Assembly: GCA_009782215.1 (NCBI GenBank)
Contig: WRKO01000001.1
Location: 62,001-126,000, forward strand
From: Oscillospiraceae bacterium
GTDB taxonomy: Bacteria > Bacillota > Clostridia > Oscillospirales > UBA929
Length of the DNA stretch: 64,000 nt
Reading direction: 5' to 3'
In this document: piece by piece, positions 26,363-34,918 of the stretch
How the letters are laid out: every line of letters starts with the position of its first letter
Numbering within the stretch: the stretch's first letter is position 1
The notes under the pieces: model-generated
What the model was told of the DNA's origin: nothing
What the model saw: the letters and a program-made list of their open reading frames with translations, nothing else
The model's database searches: none
Position numbers and translations under genes: made by a program

Positions 26363-26959
26363 TCATTTGTTTGCGGTCAGCGCGTGGATGGGGACGCCTT
26401 GGGCGCGGAACTTGAGTTCGTAGCCGGTCGCCGCGGGTTCCGGCGGGCTGTCGGGGTCGCAATGGGTGACGGTCCAGCCCTCGGCGGCGAGTTCTTTCTG
26501 CGTAAAGGCGAATAGGGGAGCGTTGTCGGTTTTGAAACGGAGAAAGCCGTCCGGGGCGAGCAGCGGGCGGTAGATTTGCAGGAAATTTCTGGCCGTAAGG
26601 CGGCGGGGGGCTTGCTTCCAATGCGGCCACGGGTCGCAGAAGTGGATGTACAGCTCATTGATGTCCCCCGGGGCGAAAAACTCAGGTAAATCAGATACAT
26701 CGGCGAGGAGGAAGCGAAGGTTCTCCAGCCCTTCCCGCCGCGCCCGCTCCATCCCGGCGATCACGGCGTCCGCCACGCGCTCGACGCCGACGACAAACGC
26801 GCCGGGCCGCGCCGCCGCCGTTTCGCAGGCAAAGCGCCCCATCCCGCAGCCAAGCTCCACGATAAGGAGTCCGCCGCCCGGCTGTACGGGGGCGGTTAAG
26901 AGGAAGTCCGCCGCCCGCTCCATACGCGCGGTCAGGTTTTTGCGCCGTCTCATTCTCAT
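26363..26959 (-). CDS. trmB: tRNA (guanine-N7-)-methyltransferase
   Basis: 198 residues, a little shorter than the usual ~215 because the N-terminus is brief (MRMRRRKNLTARMERA). SAM-binding motif IVELGCGMGRFACETA and the family signature HFCDPWPHWKQAPRRL; RFKTDNAPLF near the C-terminus. It methylates G46 in the tRNA variable loop. Its ATG overlaps the stop of the upstream GNAT gene (ATGA), so translation is coupled. Confidence 0.93.
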   Translation of the reverse strand: MRMRRRKNLTARMERAADFLLTAPVQPGGGLLIVELGCGMGRFACETAAARPGAFVVGVERVADAVIAGMERARREGLENLRFLLADVSDLPEFFAPGDINELYIHFCDPWPHWKQAPRRLTARNFLQIYRPLLAPDGFLRFKTDNAPLFAFTQKELAAEGWTVTHCDPDSPPEPAATGYELKFRAQGVPIHALTANK

Positions 26960-27465
26960 GGCCTGACCGAAAACACATAGTGCGGCATATCCATATTACG
27001 GTAATGCTTCACAAGGGTACCTGCCACCGTCATTCCATTTCGTTCGGCGATCTTTTGCGACGCGGTATTCGTATCCCGGATGATTGAAAAGACCTCCTCG
27101 GCGTTTAGCTTGTCAAAAGCGTAATCTCTGCAAGCGATGGCCGCTTCCGTGGCGTACCCGTTATGCCAGAACGCTTTTTGAAAGAGATACCCCACTTCAA
27201 GAACCTGATTGTCTTGATAGCTTTGCAGGGTGAGCCCGCATTGCCCAATCATTTCGCCGGTTTCCTTCAGCGTAACGGCCCATAGGCCAAACCCATATGT
27301 TTGATAGCTCCTGATTTGCTTGTCCAGCCATGCCTGTGTTTCGGCGTCGGAAAAAGCGCCTTCGTAAGCATACATGACGTCCGCGTCCTGTAATATGTCA
27401 CATAAGGCGGCGTAATCGGACTGCCGCATCTCCCGCAGGCGCAGCCTGCCTGTTTCGATAATCAT
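26956..27465 (-). CDS. RimJ/RimL-type GNAT N-acetyltransferase
   Basis: 169 residues from the ATG at 27465 (MIIETGRLRLREM), which has GGAGGG seven bases upstream. Typical of RimJ/RimL-like acetyltransferases: RLRLREM start, GQCGLTLQ strand, EVGYLFQKAFWHNGYATEA with the acetyl-CoA loop, and a NTASQKIAERNGM end. Acts on a protein N-terminus or a small molecule; the target is unknown. Forms an operon with trmB. Confidence 0.9.
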   Translation of the reverse strand: MIIETGRLRLREMRQSDYAALCDILQDADVMYAYEGAFSDAETQAWLDKQIRSYQTYGFGLWAVTLKETGEMIGQCGLTLQSYQDNQVLEVGYLFQKAFWHNGYATEAAIACRDYAFDKLNAEEVFSIIRDTNTASQKIAERNGMTVAGTLVKHYRNMDMPHYVFSVRP

Positions 27466-27490
27466 ATGGCTCCCTCCGTCATCTAAAACA

Positions 27491-27519
27491 ATCATAGCAC
27501 ACCCCATCATCGTATTCAA
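27491..27519 (-). promoter_or_regulatory. Promoter of the GNAT-trmB unit
   Basis: Minus strand TTGAAT (27519-27514), 17-bp spacer, TATGAT (27496-27491). Confidence 0.7.
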
Positions 27520-27564
27520 TCAGTTTTTGCGGCCGCCCCGGCGATTGACGGGCGCAAAAAAGAC

Positions 27565-27593
27565 TTGACAAACGGTCATGCGCCTGTTACACT
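27565..27593 (+). promoter_or_regulatory. Promoter of the OFA transporter gene
   Basis: TTGACA (27565-27570), 17-bp spacer, TACACT (27588-27593). It shows that translation must start further downstream than the first possible TTG, which is the -35 itself. Confidence 0.8.
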
Positions 27594-27627
27594 ACCTGAA
27601 ACTGTAAAACGAGTGGGAGTGATTCAT

Positions 27628-28890
27628 TTGGATGCAACCAAGCAGCGGGGGCTGTCGGCGGTGCTGGCGGCGATCGCGATTCAGCTTATCATCGGCGTCG
27701 CGTACATTTGGAGTGTTTTTCAAACCGGCGTGGCAAACAGCATCTTCGGCGGGGATAACGCCGCGGCGAGCCTGACGTTTTCCATCCTTCTGGCTACGCT
27801 GACCGTCGGGAGCGTGTTCGGCGGCAAGCTGGCCATCCGGTTTTCCACCCGCCGCGTGGTTTTCATCGGCGGTCTTATATTAAGCGCGGGCTTCTTTCTG
27901 GCCTCCCTCGTGACCGAGGGCAGCGGGTGGCTGCTGTGGATCACCTACGGCGCTATGGGCGGCGTGGGCATGGGTTTTACATACTCAACCACCATCGCCT
28001 GCGCCCAGAAGTGGTATCCGCATAAAAAAGGCTTTGTCACCGGCGTCATTGTCGCCGCGCTGGGCTTCGGCGGCGTGGTGTTTACGCCGATTGTTGAGAA
28101 GCTGGTTGATGTGTTCGGCGGGCCGGGGACAGCGGACGGACTGGGAGGGGAACCCAAAACCTTCGTGGTTCTGAGCGCGGTCTTTTTGGTCGTTTGCTCT
28201 GCGGGAAGCGTTTTCCTCATCAACCCGCCCGAGGGCTATGCCGTGGGCGGCGCCCAGTCCAAAGCCGTGCGGGTGAAAGCCACGCGGGACTATACGGCGC
28301 TGGAAATGCTGAAAACCCCGCGTTTTTACATCGTGACCGCCGCGTTTATGATGGCCGTCATGGGCGGGCTGATGATGATTGGCTTCGCCAAGCCCATCGC
28401 CGTGGCCAAGGATCTCGAATCGACCGCCACCATTGGCGTTTTGGCGATTTCAATGTTCAATTCTGTGGGCCGCTTTTTCTGGGGCATGGCCAGCGACAGG
28501 CTGGGCCGGAAAAACACCATCATCATACTGCTGGCCGCCTCCGCCGTCCTCTCGCTGGTGGTCAACTTCATCGACGGGGTTTTCATCTACGTCGTCATCG
28601 GGGCCATCGGGTTTTTCTACGGCGGGCTGCTGTCCACCTTCCCCTCGCTCACCGCCGACCTGTTCGGCGCAAAGAATATGGCGGCGAACTACGGCTTTGT
28701 GCTGCTGGGCTTCGGCGCGGGGGCGATTATCTCCTCGCAGATTGCCGGCCACTACAGAAACATCGCCGCCGTCGCGGACGACATCGGCAAAATGTTTCCC
28801 GCGTTCTTAATCGCGTCCTGCTGCGCGGCGGGCGGCATCCTGATGATGCTTGCCTTGAAATATCTGAATAAACGCGATAAAATGTCCTAG
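27628..28890 (+). CDS. OFA family MFS transporter (oxalate/formate antiporter-like)
   Basis: 420 residues when started at TTG 27628, eight bases after GGGAG; GTG at 27613 or 27619 are alternatives. Twelve membrane segments; QLIIGVAYIWSVFQTGV near the N-terminus is the signature of the oxalate/formate antiporter branch of MFS, as is GFVTGVIVAALGFGGVVFTPI. Such proteins exchange small carboxylates. The next genes encode a cupin regulator and an acyl-CoA ligase, so the carried substrate may be a carboxylic acid that is then activated to a CoA ester; this is inferred. Confidence 0.88.
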   Translation: MDATKQRGLSAVLAAIAIQLIIGVAYIWSVFQTGVANSIFGGDNAAASLTFSILLATLTVGSVFGGKLAIRFSTRRVVFIGGLILSAGFFLASLVTEGSGWLLWITYGAMGGVGMGFTYSTTIACAQKWYPHKKGFVTGVIVAALGFGGVVFTPIVEKLVDVFGGPGTADGLGGEPKTFVVLSAVFLVVCSAGSVFLINPPEGYAVGGAQSKAVRVKATRDYTALEMLKTPRFYIVTAAFMMAVMGGLMMIGFAKPIAVAKDLESTATIGVLAISMFNSVGRFFWGMASDRLGRKNTIIILLAASAVLSLVVNFIDGVFIYVVIGAIGFFYGGLLSTFPSLTADLFGAKNMAANYGFVLLGFGAGAIISSQIAGHYRNIAAVADDIGKMFPAFLIASCCAAGGILMMLALKYLNKRDKMS

Positions 28891-28901
28891 CGGGACATTT
28901 T
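28879..28901 (+). promoter_or_regulatory. Inverted repeat AAAATGTCC/GGACATTTT at the end of the OFA gene
   Basis: Perfect 9-bp arms with a 5-base centre, overlapping the stop codon and placed ~40 bp before the cupin regulator gene. It could be a terminator (short T-run TTTTC) or an operator for that regulator. Confidence 0.45.
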
Positions 28902-28939
28902 CAAATCTTACCATCAAAAGCGGAAAGGGGCTGATTGCA

Positions 28940-29506
28940 GTGACGGATCAACTGCGGGAAATTGGCGGAAGGCTGGCCGCGCTGAGAGAAATTGAGGGAT
29001 TGAGCCGGGAAACCCTCGCGGCAAAATGCGATATTCCCCCGGAACAGCTTGAGGAATACGAGCGCGGCGAAAGGGATTTTTCTTTTTCCTTTCTTTACAA
29101 CGCCGCCGTCGCCCTCGGCGTGGACGTCGTTGACTTGATGAGCGGCGAGTCGCCCCGGCTGTCCGGCTGCTGCCTGACGCGCGCCGGGGAGGGCTACGCC
29201 ATCGACCGCCGGGAGGCATACAGCTACAAGCATCTGGCGTTCACCTTCCGCAACAAGCTGGCGGAGCCGTTTATGGTCACGGTGAACCCGAAGGACGAGC
29301 CGGACGTGCCGGAGCAGCACGCGCACGCCGGACAGGAGTTCATCCTGATGGTAGACGGGCTGCTGCGGCTCTACATGGGCGAGCTGACCTATGACCTTGC
29401 CCCGGGCGACAGCGTCTACTTTGACGCCTCCATCCCGCACGCGATGCGGGCGCTGGACGGCAAACCGGCGAGGTTCCTCGCCGTAGTCTTGCATAAGGGG
29501 AGTTAG
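28940..29506 (+). CDS. XRE family regulator with C-terminal cupin domain
   Basis: 188 residues, GTG start after GAAAGGGG. Residues about 8-62 are a helix-turn-helix (LAALREIEGLSRETLAAKCDIPPEQLEEYERGE); residues about 110-185 form a cupin with metal/ligand residues in EQHAHAGQEFILMVDG and PGDSVYFDASIPHAMRAL. This class senses small molecules and controls neighbouring catabolic genes. The acyl-CoA ligase gene follows after 2 bp, so the regulator probably controls it and perhaps the OFA transporter. Confidence 0.92.
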   Translation: MTDQLREIGGRLAALREIEGLSRETLAAKCDIPPEQLEEYERGERDFSFSFLYNAAVALGVDVVDLMSGESPRLSGCCLTRAGEGYAIDRREAYSYKHLAFTFRNKLAEPFMVTVNPKDEPDVPEQHAHAGQEFILMVDGLLRLYMGELTYDLAPGDSVYFDASIPHAMRALDGKPARFLAVVLHKGS

Positions 29507-29508
29507 CC

Positions 29509-31164
29509 ATGCCATTTTATGAAAAATATACCGGCCGCCACCGTGACGACTACGCCACGCTGGACGATTTGCAAAAAAACTTCAAGCTCAACGTGCCCGC
29601 CGATTTCAACTTCGCCTTCGACTGCCTCGACGCGATGGCGGACGAGACGCCGGACGCGCTTGCCATGCTGTGGATATCCAATACGGGCGAGGAGCGGCGT
29701 TTCACCTTTGAGGATATTCGCCGCGAATCCAACCGCGCCGCGCGGTTTTTCCTAAACCGGGGCATTTCCAAGGGCGATATGATTATGCTCACCATGAGCC
29801 GCGACTGGCGTTACTGGCCGGTGCTGATGGGTCTGCACCGCATCGGCGCCGTCGCCGTCCCCGCGACGTATACGCTGACGGCCAAGGATTTTGTCTACCG
29901 CTGCGACGCCGCGTCGATTAAGATGATTCTCACCACCCCCCGCTTCGGCGTCCTCGACGCCATTAAGGCGGCGCGCGCGGAATGTCCGAGCCTGCAAATG
30001 GTGGCGGATTTCAGCGATTACGACGCGGAAGCCTCCGCCTGCTCCGACGCGCCGCTGGAGCGCTGCACCGTGGCAAGCGATATGATGCTGATGGCGTTTT
30101 CCTCCGGCACCACGGGCTATCCCAAGATGGTGTGGCACGACTATACCTACCCCCTCGGGCATATCCTGACCGGGTGCTTCTGGCACCGCTGCGAGTCCGG
30201 CGGCCTGCACTTCACCATTTCCGATACCGGCTGGCTGAAAAGCCTGTGGGGGAAGATGTACAGCCAATGGCTGGCGGGCAGCGCCGTCTTCACCTACGAC
30301 TTCGACAGGTTTTCCGCGGCCGACATCTTGGAAAAGCTGGCGAAATATAAGGTCACAACCTTCTGCGCTCCGCCCACCATGTACCGCTATTTCATCAAAG
30401 AAGACCTGAAAAAGTATGACTTCTCCGCCCTGAAGCACTGCGCCACGGCGGGGGAAGCGCTCAACCCGGAGGTCTACAGGAGCTGGAGAGAGGGGACAGG
30501 CCACAAGATTTACGAAGGCTTCGGGCAGACCGAGACCACCCTCTGCTGCTGGACGGGCTATCCGTGGGTGCAGCCCCGGCTCGGCTCGATGGGCCTGCCC
30601 GCGCCCGGTTACCGCATGGTCGTCGCCGACGAAAACGGCCATGAGGTCGGCGCCGGCGTCACCGGCGAGATTTGCATCCGCACCGACGCGGCGGGCGGCG
30701 GCAAGCCGGTGGGGATGTTTTCCGGCTATTTCCGCGACGAGGAAACCACCAAAAAGGTTTGGCGCGACGACCTGTATCACACCGGAGACACGGCGTACAG
30801 GGACGAAATGGGCTTCCTGTGGTATGTGGGCCGGACCGACGACGTCATCAAGTCCTCCGGCTACCGAATCGGGCCTTTTGAGGTGGAGAGCGTGCTGATG
30901 GAGCATCCGGCGGTGCTGGAGTGCGCCGTGACCGGCGTGCCGGACGCGGAGCGCGGCTTCGCCGTCAAAGCCACCGTCGTTCTCTCCGCGGGATACGAAG
31001 GGTCGCCGGAGCTGACCAAAGAGCTGCAAAATCACGTGAAAAAGAACACCGCCCCGTATAAGTACCCCCGCATCGTGGAATACGCCGACGCCCTGCCCAA
31101 GACCATCTCCGGCAAAATCCGCCGCCTAGAGATTCGCGAGAAGGACGCCGGAGCCGCGAAATAA
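29509..31164 (+). CDS. AMP-forming acyl-CoA synthetase (ACSM/AcsA-like)
   Basis: 551 residues. Adenylate-forming motifs: SSGTTGYPKM (P-loop), YEGFGQTET, YHTGDTAYRDEMGFLWYVGRTDD, and a C-terminal PKTISGKIRR with the catalytic lysine. Overall it resembles medium-chain or aryl acyl-CoA synthetases. It would activate a carboxylic acid with ATP and CoA. Two bases after the cupin regulator gene and ended by a strong terminator, so one operon. The exact acid is not predictable. Confidence 0.93.
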   Translation: MPFYEKYTGRHRDDYATLDDLQKNFKLNVPADFNFAFDCLDAMADETPDALAMLWISNTGEERRFTFEDIRRESNRAARFFLNRGISKGDMIMLTMSRDWRYWPVLMGLHRIGAVAVPATYTLTAKDFVYRCDAASIKMILTTPRFGVLDAIKAARAECPSLQMVADFSDYDAEASACSDAPLERCTVASDMMLMAFSSGTTGYPKMVWHDYTYPLGHILTGCFWHRCESGGLHFTISDTGWLKSLWGKMYSQWLAGSAVFTYDFDRFSAADILEKLAKYKVTTFCAPPTMYRYFIKEDLKKYDFSALKHCATAGEALNPEVYRSWREGTGHKIYEGFGQTETTLCCWTGYPWVQPRLGSMGLPAPGYRMVVADENGHEVGAGVTGEICIRTDAAGGGKPVGMFSGYFRDEETTKKVWRDDLYHTGDTAYRDEMGFLWYVGRTDDVIKSSGYRIGPFEVESVLMEHPAVLECAVTGVPDAERGFAVKATVVLSAGYEGSPELTKELQNHVKKNTAPYKYPRIVEYADALPKTISGKIRRLEIREKDAGAAK

Positions 31165-31220
31165 CCCATAAGGCGCGCCCGTGAAGACCCTCCCTCCCGC
31201 GCCAATGTTCCGGCCAACAG

Positions 31221-31258
31221 CAAGAACCGCTTCATCCCGAAGCGGTTCTTGTTATTTT
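31221..31258 (+). terminator. Terminator after the acyl-CoA ligase gene
   Basis: Perfect 13-bp arms CAAGAACCGCTTC / GAAGCGGTTCTTG around a 5-base loop, followed by TTATTTT. Confidence 0.88.
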
Positions 31259-31456
31259 CCACACTACCATTATAGCACATTTCAACTATACAAAACTATG
31301 TTCTTTTTTTCGCGATTTGACACCTGTTTCAACGCAACAAAACGCCCGTTCGCCCCATCGCGCCCCAATTCCAGAACAAAACGCCACAAAACCGCAATTT
31401 TGAATTATGTTCGTATTTTCAATTTTGTGAAAACTGCACAACACACCCCCCGTCCT

Positions 31457-31511
31457 GTAGGGGCGACCGCCCCTACGGGGGAACACGGCGGACGGTCGGG
31501 GGCGACCGTCC
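31457..31511. repeat. Two neighbouring GGGGCGACC-type palindromes
   Basis: GTAGGGGC/GCCCCTAC (31457-31476) and GGACGGTCG/CGACCGTCC (31490-31511), both built around GGGCGACCG. They look like copies of a short interspersed palindromic repeat. The surrounding 31259-31557 stretch holds no gene that I can support; it is A/T-rich before 31440. Confidence 0.5.
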
Positions 31512-31557
31512 CTGCATTGTTATTTGAAAAAAATTATTGTAATACGATAAATAGTTG

Positions 31558-31586
31558 TTGACAAACAATCAGACCGCTGGTATAAT
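31558..31586 (+). promoter_or_regulatory. Promoter of the DUF2975-XRE-DUF4173 operon
   Basis: Perfect TTGACA (31558-31563), 17-bp spacer, perfect TATAAT (31581-31586). It excludes the upstream part of the open frame that starts at 31555. Confidence 0.92.
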
Positions 31587-31629
31587 GCTTCCAAAGCCAA
31601 GTTTGAGAAAGCAAGGAGAGTGGTTGGTT

Positions 31630-32109
31630 GTGTCGTCAAAAACGCTTTGCGGTCTGCTGCGCGCCGCCGTTATCGTCGTGGCAATCTGCGGGGTTGCCGT
31701 GTGCTGCTTTATCCTGCCCGCGGTGGGCAAGAGCTTTTCGTACTGGTACCCGGAGTTTGCCCACGCCTACGTCCCGTGGCTGGTGTTCCTCTGGGTGGCG
31801 GCGCTGCCGGTGTTCGCGGTGCTGGCGCTGATTTGGAGAGCGTCCGCCGCGGTGGGGCATGACCGGGTGTTCACGGCCGCGATGGCGCGGCTGGTCAAGT
31901 ACGGAGCGATGTGCGTGTTCGGCGACACCGTGTATTTCTGCGCGGGGAATATTGTGCTGCTGTTGCTGGGTATGAACCATCCGGCCATTGTGCTGGCGTC
32001 GCTCTTCATCGGCGTGCTGGGCATGTCCATGACGGCGCTGATGGCGGTGCTGTCGCGGCATCTGACCAAGGCGGCGGCGCTTCAGGAGGAGGTTGACGGC
32101 ACGATATGA
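31630..32109 (+). CDS. DUF2975 membrane protein
   Basis: 159 residues from the GTG at 31630, nine bases after AAGGAGAG. Four membrane segments (LLRAAVIVVAICGVAVCCFIL, then about 60-80, 100-120 and 130-150). DUF2975 proteins almost always sit next to a small YozG-like XRE regulator; the regulator's start overlaps this gene's stop by 4 bp. Function is unknown; an effect on the regulator's activity is often assumed. Confidence 0.82.
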   Translation: MSSKTLCGLLRAAVIVVAICGVAVCCFILPAVGKSFSYWYPEFAHAYVPWLVFLWVAALPVFAVLALIWRASAAVGHDRVFTAAMARLVKYGAMCVFGDTVYFCAGNIVLLLLGMNHPAIVLASLFIGVLGMSMTALMAVLSRHLTKAAALQEEVDGTI

Positions 32110-32321
32110 TTATCATCAATGTGGACGTCATGCTCGCCAGACGCAAAATGAGCGTGACCGAGCTGACCGAGCGCGTCGGCCTGACGATGGCGAATGTCTC
32201 GCTGATTAAAAACGGCAGGGTGAAAGCCGTCAAGCTGTCCACGCTGGATAAGATATGCCGGGCGCTGGGCTGCCAGCCCGGCGATATTTTAGAGTACAGG
32301 GAGGATGAAAGCCATGACTGA
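32106..32321 (+). CDS. YozG-like XRE family regulator
   Basis: 71 residues, a bare Cro/CI helix-turn-helix: MLARRKMSVTELTERVGLTMANVSLIKNGRVKAVKLSTLDKICRALGC is split over helices 1-5. Typical YozG ending QPGDILEYRED. Starts inside the stop of the DUF2975 gene (ATGA). Probably represses this operon. Confidence 0.93.
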   Translation: MIIINVDVMLARRKMSVTELTERVGLTMANVSLIKNGRVKAVKLSTLDKICRALGCQPGDILEYREDESHD

Positions 32322-33573
32322 ACCGACGCCCGTTAAAAGGGAAATCACCGCCGCCGAACGGTGGCTGCTGCTTGCCGCGCTGGCGGTCGGCGTGTTGTTT
32401 GACCAACTGGTATCGAGCCTGTACCGCGGCTCTTTTCTGGAGTGGTGGAGTGTCTTTTGGCTGTGCTATCTGGTGTTGTTCTATGCGCTTTACTGGCAGC
32501 GGCTGGCGCGGGACAAAATCCTTTGGTTCATCGCCGCCTGTGCCGCGGCGCTCTGCCTGTGGGCGTTTTTCTTCGACGGAAGCCAAACAGGGTACGGGTC
32601 GCTGACCATGCTGGTCATCCCCTGCGTGCTGATGGCGCACGCCGCGGCGTCCGCCGGGGAGTACCGCCTGAAGGACGCCGGAGGCATTGCCGCCGAGTGG
32701 TTTTCAGGCTGGTTTGTCAAGCCCTTCACGGGATTGCCCGCCTTTGCGGGGGCGGCCGGGTCTCTGGTGTCGGGCGGGCGGCGCCCCGTGGTCAGGAAAA
32801 TCCTCCTCGGCGCCGCCGTCACGCTGCCGCTGCTCGGCCTGCTGATTCTGCTGCTCTCCGGCGCCGACCAAGTGTTTGGCTATTATTTAGATCGTATCAC
32901 GGCGGATTGGAAGATCGGGGCGGCCGTCCGGCATGGGGTTGTCGTCTGCATCGCAACCGCGCTGTTTTACTCGTTTTTATGGAACATCGGGTTCGGCAAG
33001 AGGAAAAGCCCCGTCAAAGCCGCCGCGGGAGAGATTGACCGCGTCGTCTGCTTTGTCGTTCTGGGGTCGGTCACGCTGCTCTATCTGCTGTTCTGCGGCA
33101 TACAGTTCACCTATCTGTTCGCCGGGGCCGGACTGCCCGGCGGGATGACCTACGCGGAATACGCCCGCGCGGGATTCGCGCAGACGGTGGCTGTATGCGC
33201 CATCAATCTGGGTATATTCGGCGTCTTTCTGCGGTTCGGCGCGAAAAGCGCGGCCCTCCCGGCGCTGCTGGCGGGTCTGCTGGGGCTTACCGGCGTCATG
33301 CTGGTTTCCGGGTTTGTCCGGCTCAAGCTCTATATAGACGCGTTCGGCCTGACATGGCTCCGCCTGCTGTCGGCGTGGTTCATCCTCTATCTCGCCGCCG
33401 TGCTGCTGCTCTGCGCCATCCGGCTTGTCCGTGAAAAACTGCCGCTCATCGCGGTCTGCGCCCTGCTGCTGTTCGGCTGGTACGCCGCGCTCGGATACGC
33501 GAATCCGGGGGGCTTTGCCGCGCGCTATAACGAGAGCCGGGGGTACGCGCAAACAATCGTTGAAATGGGTTGA
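32314..33573 (+). CDS. DUF4173/DUF4153-like polytopic membrane protein
   Basis: 419 residues from the ATG at 32314, nine bases after AGGGAGG; the ATG at 32305 is too close. About eleven membrane segments with a short cytoplasmic loop (KRKSPVKAAAGEIDRV). Resembles DUF4173 proteins, which commonly follow DUF2975-XRE pairs. No function is known. Overlaps the XRE gene by 8 bp. Confidence 0.75.
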   Translation: MTEPTPVKREITAAERWLLLAALAVGVLFDQLVSSLYRGSFLEWWSVFWLCYLVLFYALYWQRLARDKILWFIAACAAALCLWAFFFDGSQTGYGSLTMLVIPCVLMAHAAASAGEYRLKDAGGIAAEWFSGWFVKPFTGLPAFAGAAGSLVSGGRRPVVRKILLGAAVTLPLLGLLILLLSGADQVFGYYLDRITADWKIGAAVRHGVVVCIATALFYSFLWNIGFGKRKSPVKAAAGEIDRVVCFVVLGSVTLLYLLFCGIQFTYLFAGAGLPGGMTYAEYARAGFAQTVAVCAINLGIFGVFLRFGAKSAALPALLAGLLGLTGVMLVSGFVRLKLYIDAFGLTWLRLLSAWFILYLAAVLLLCAIRLVREKLPLIAVCALLLFGWYAALGYANPGGFAARYNESRGYAQTIVEMG

Positions 33574-33598
33574 AAAAAACGTCCCGTTGTGATATACT
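33570..33598 (+). promoter_or_regulatory. Promoter of cheC-cheD
   Basis: TTGAAA (33570-33575, overlapping the previous stop), 17-bp spacer, TATACT (33593-33598) with extended TGa. Confidence 0.78.
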
Positions 33599-33648
33599 GT
33601 GTGCGGGAAAGCTTGGATGCGGTCAAATCACAAAGGGGGTAACAGAAA

Positions 33649-34269
33649 ATGCCGGCAGAAACCAAAAACTACAATGAGCTACATTTTGACGTGATGCGCG
33701 AGATCGGCACCATCGGCTCCGGGAACGCGGTGACGTCTCTGTCTTCAATGATTTCGCACCCTATCGGCATAACCGTTCCGACGGTAAAGACGCTTGAATT
33801 CTCGCAGGTTGTGGAGGACATGGGCGGCGAGGAGCAGATGATTGTCGGGCTTTTGCTGACGCTGAGCGGCGACGTCGAGGGCATGATTATGTTTCTGCTT
33901 CAAAAGGAATTTTCATATTCCATGCTCAACACGCTGCTGGGGAGACACATTGAGAGCTTTGAGCAAATCGACGATATGGGGTTCTCCGCGCTCAAAGAGA
34001 TTTCAAGCATCATGGCCGCGTCTTACGTCAACGCGATTTCCACGATGACCGGCCTGACGATACGCCTCTCAACGCCGGACATCACGATTGATATGCTCGG
34101 CGCGGTTCTCAGCGTGCCGACCATCTATTACGCGAACATCAGCGACAAGATTATCTACATTGAGGGTCAGTTCAACAGCCAAGGGCAAAACACGCCCTGC
34201 CATATCCTGATGATTCCCGACGAAGAATCCCTGAATAAAATTATGACGAAGCTCGGAATTAGTATATGA
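33649..34269 (+). CDS. cheC: Chemotaxis protein CheC, with altered phosphatase motifs
   Basis: 206 residues, two-fold repeated CheC/X fold, GGGGG ribosome site. Active CheC phosphatases carry S/D-x3-E-x2-N-x22-P twice and dephosphorylate CheY-P. Here the glutamates (E18, E117) and prolines (P44, P143) are in place, but the asparagines are T21 (REIGTIGSGN) and S120 (KEISSIMAAS). Loss of both asparagines should weaken or remove phosphatase activity. The protein may still bind CheD, whose gene overlaps by 4 bp (ATGA). Confidence 0.9.
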   Translation: MPAETKNYNELHFDVMREIGTIGSGNAVTSLSSMISHPIGITVPTVKTLEFSQVVEDMGGEEQMIVGLLLTLSGDVEGMIMFLLQKEFSYSMLNTLLGRHIESFEQIDDMGFSALKEISSIMAASYVNAISTMTGLTIRLSTPDITIDMLGAVLSVPTIYYANISDKIIYIEGQFNSQGQNTPCHILMIPDEESLNKIMTKLGISI

Positions 34270-34757
34270 GTAATACGATAAAGGTCGGAATTGCCGACCT
34301 GAACGCGGTAAAAGCACCGGATATACTGGTCACATACGCGCTCGGCTCCTGTGTCGGGATTTGCCTGTACGACGTCGCCACCCGCATCGCGGGGCTGGCG
34401 CACATCATGTTGCCCACCAGCTCCTCGGCGGGGCAGGGCGTTCTCGGGCAGCCCTACCGCTTCGCCGATTCGGGCATCCCCCTCCTTGTCAAAAAAATGG
34501 AGCAGATGGGCTCAAACCGCCTGCGGATGAAAGCCAAGATTGCCGGGGGCGCGAAAATGTTCGCGGCGACCGGCAACACCACCATCTCAAACATCGGCCT
34601 GCGCAACATCATCGCCGTGAAAGCGACGCTGGCCACGCTGAAAATCCCGATACTGGCCGAGGACACCGGCAAGGACTTCGGCCGGACGGTTTTTTTCCAG
34701 TCGGAAGACGGAAAAATGATTGTCAAATCCGCCACCAAAGGCGAATGGGTTCTCTAG
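34266..34757 (+). CDS. cheD: Chemoreceptor glutamine deamidase CheD
   Basis: 163 residues. Papain-like catalytic set: T23, C29 in YALGSCVG and H46 in AGLAHIMLP, at the same spacing as in B. subtilis CheD. It deamidates receptor glutamines and, with CheC, tunes CheA activity. The methyl-accepting protein at 6.5-8.3 kb is one possible substrate. Translationally coupled to cheC. Complete and ordinary. Confidence 0.95.
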   Translation: MSNTIKVGIADLNAVKAPDILVTYALGSCVGICLYDVATRIAGLAHIMLPTSSSAGQGVLGQPYRFADSGIPLLVKKMEQMGSNRLRMKAKIAGGAKMFAATGNTTISNIGLRNIIAVKATLATLKIPILAEDTGKDFGRTVFFQSEDGKMIVKSATKGEWVL

Positions 34758-34789
34758 CCCAAACTGCCAATAATATTCCGAAGGAATGA

Positions 34790-34818
34790 TTGATTCTTTC
34801 GCGGTTATGTGTTATAAT
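34790..34818 (+). promoter_or_regulatory. Promoter of the 1,936-residue SLH protein gene
   Basis: TTGATT (34790-34795), 17-bp spacer, perfect TATAAT (34813-34818) with extended TGt. A ~95-base leader follows. Confidence 0.82.
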
Positions 34819-34918
34819 ATACGGGAATGAACCGCATTGCCGTATTCTTGTCGTGCTTGAAGACGGAAATCGGACAAAAAAGAAAAAATTACCAAACCAA
34901 TAGGCAGGGTGATCTTCT

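Noticed and set aside
27565..27627. Upstream TTG start of the OFA transporter gene
   Set aside because: The TTG is part of the TTGACA -35 box and would lie before the transcription start.
31555..31629. Upstream start of the DUF2975 gene
   Set aside because: That stretch is the -35/-10 promoter region; the GTG at 31630 has a proper ribosome site.
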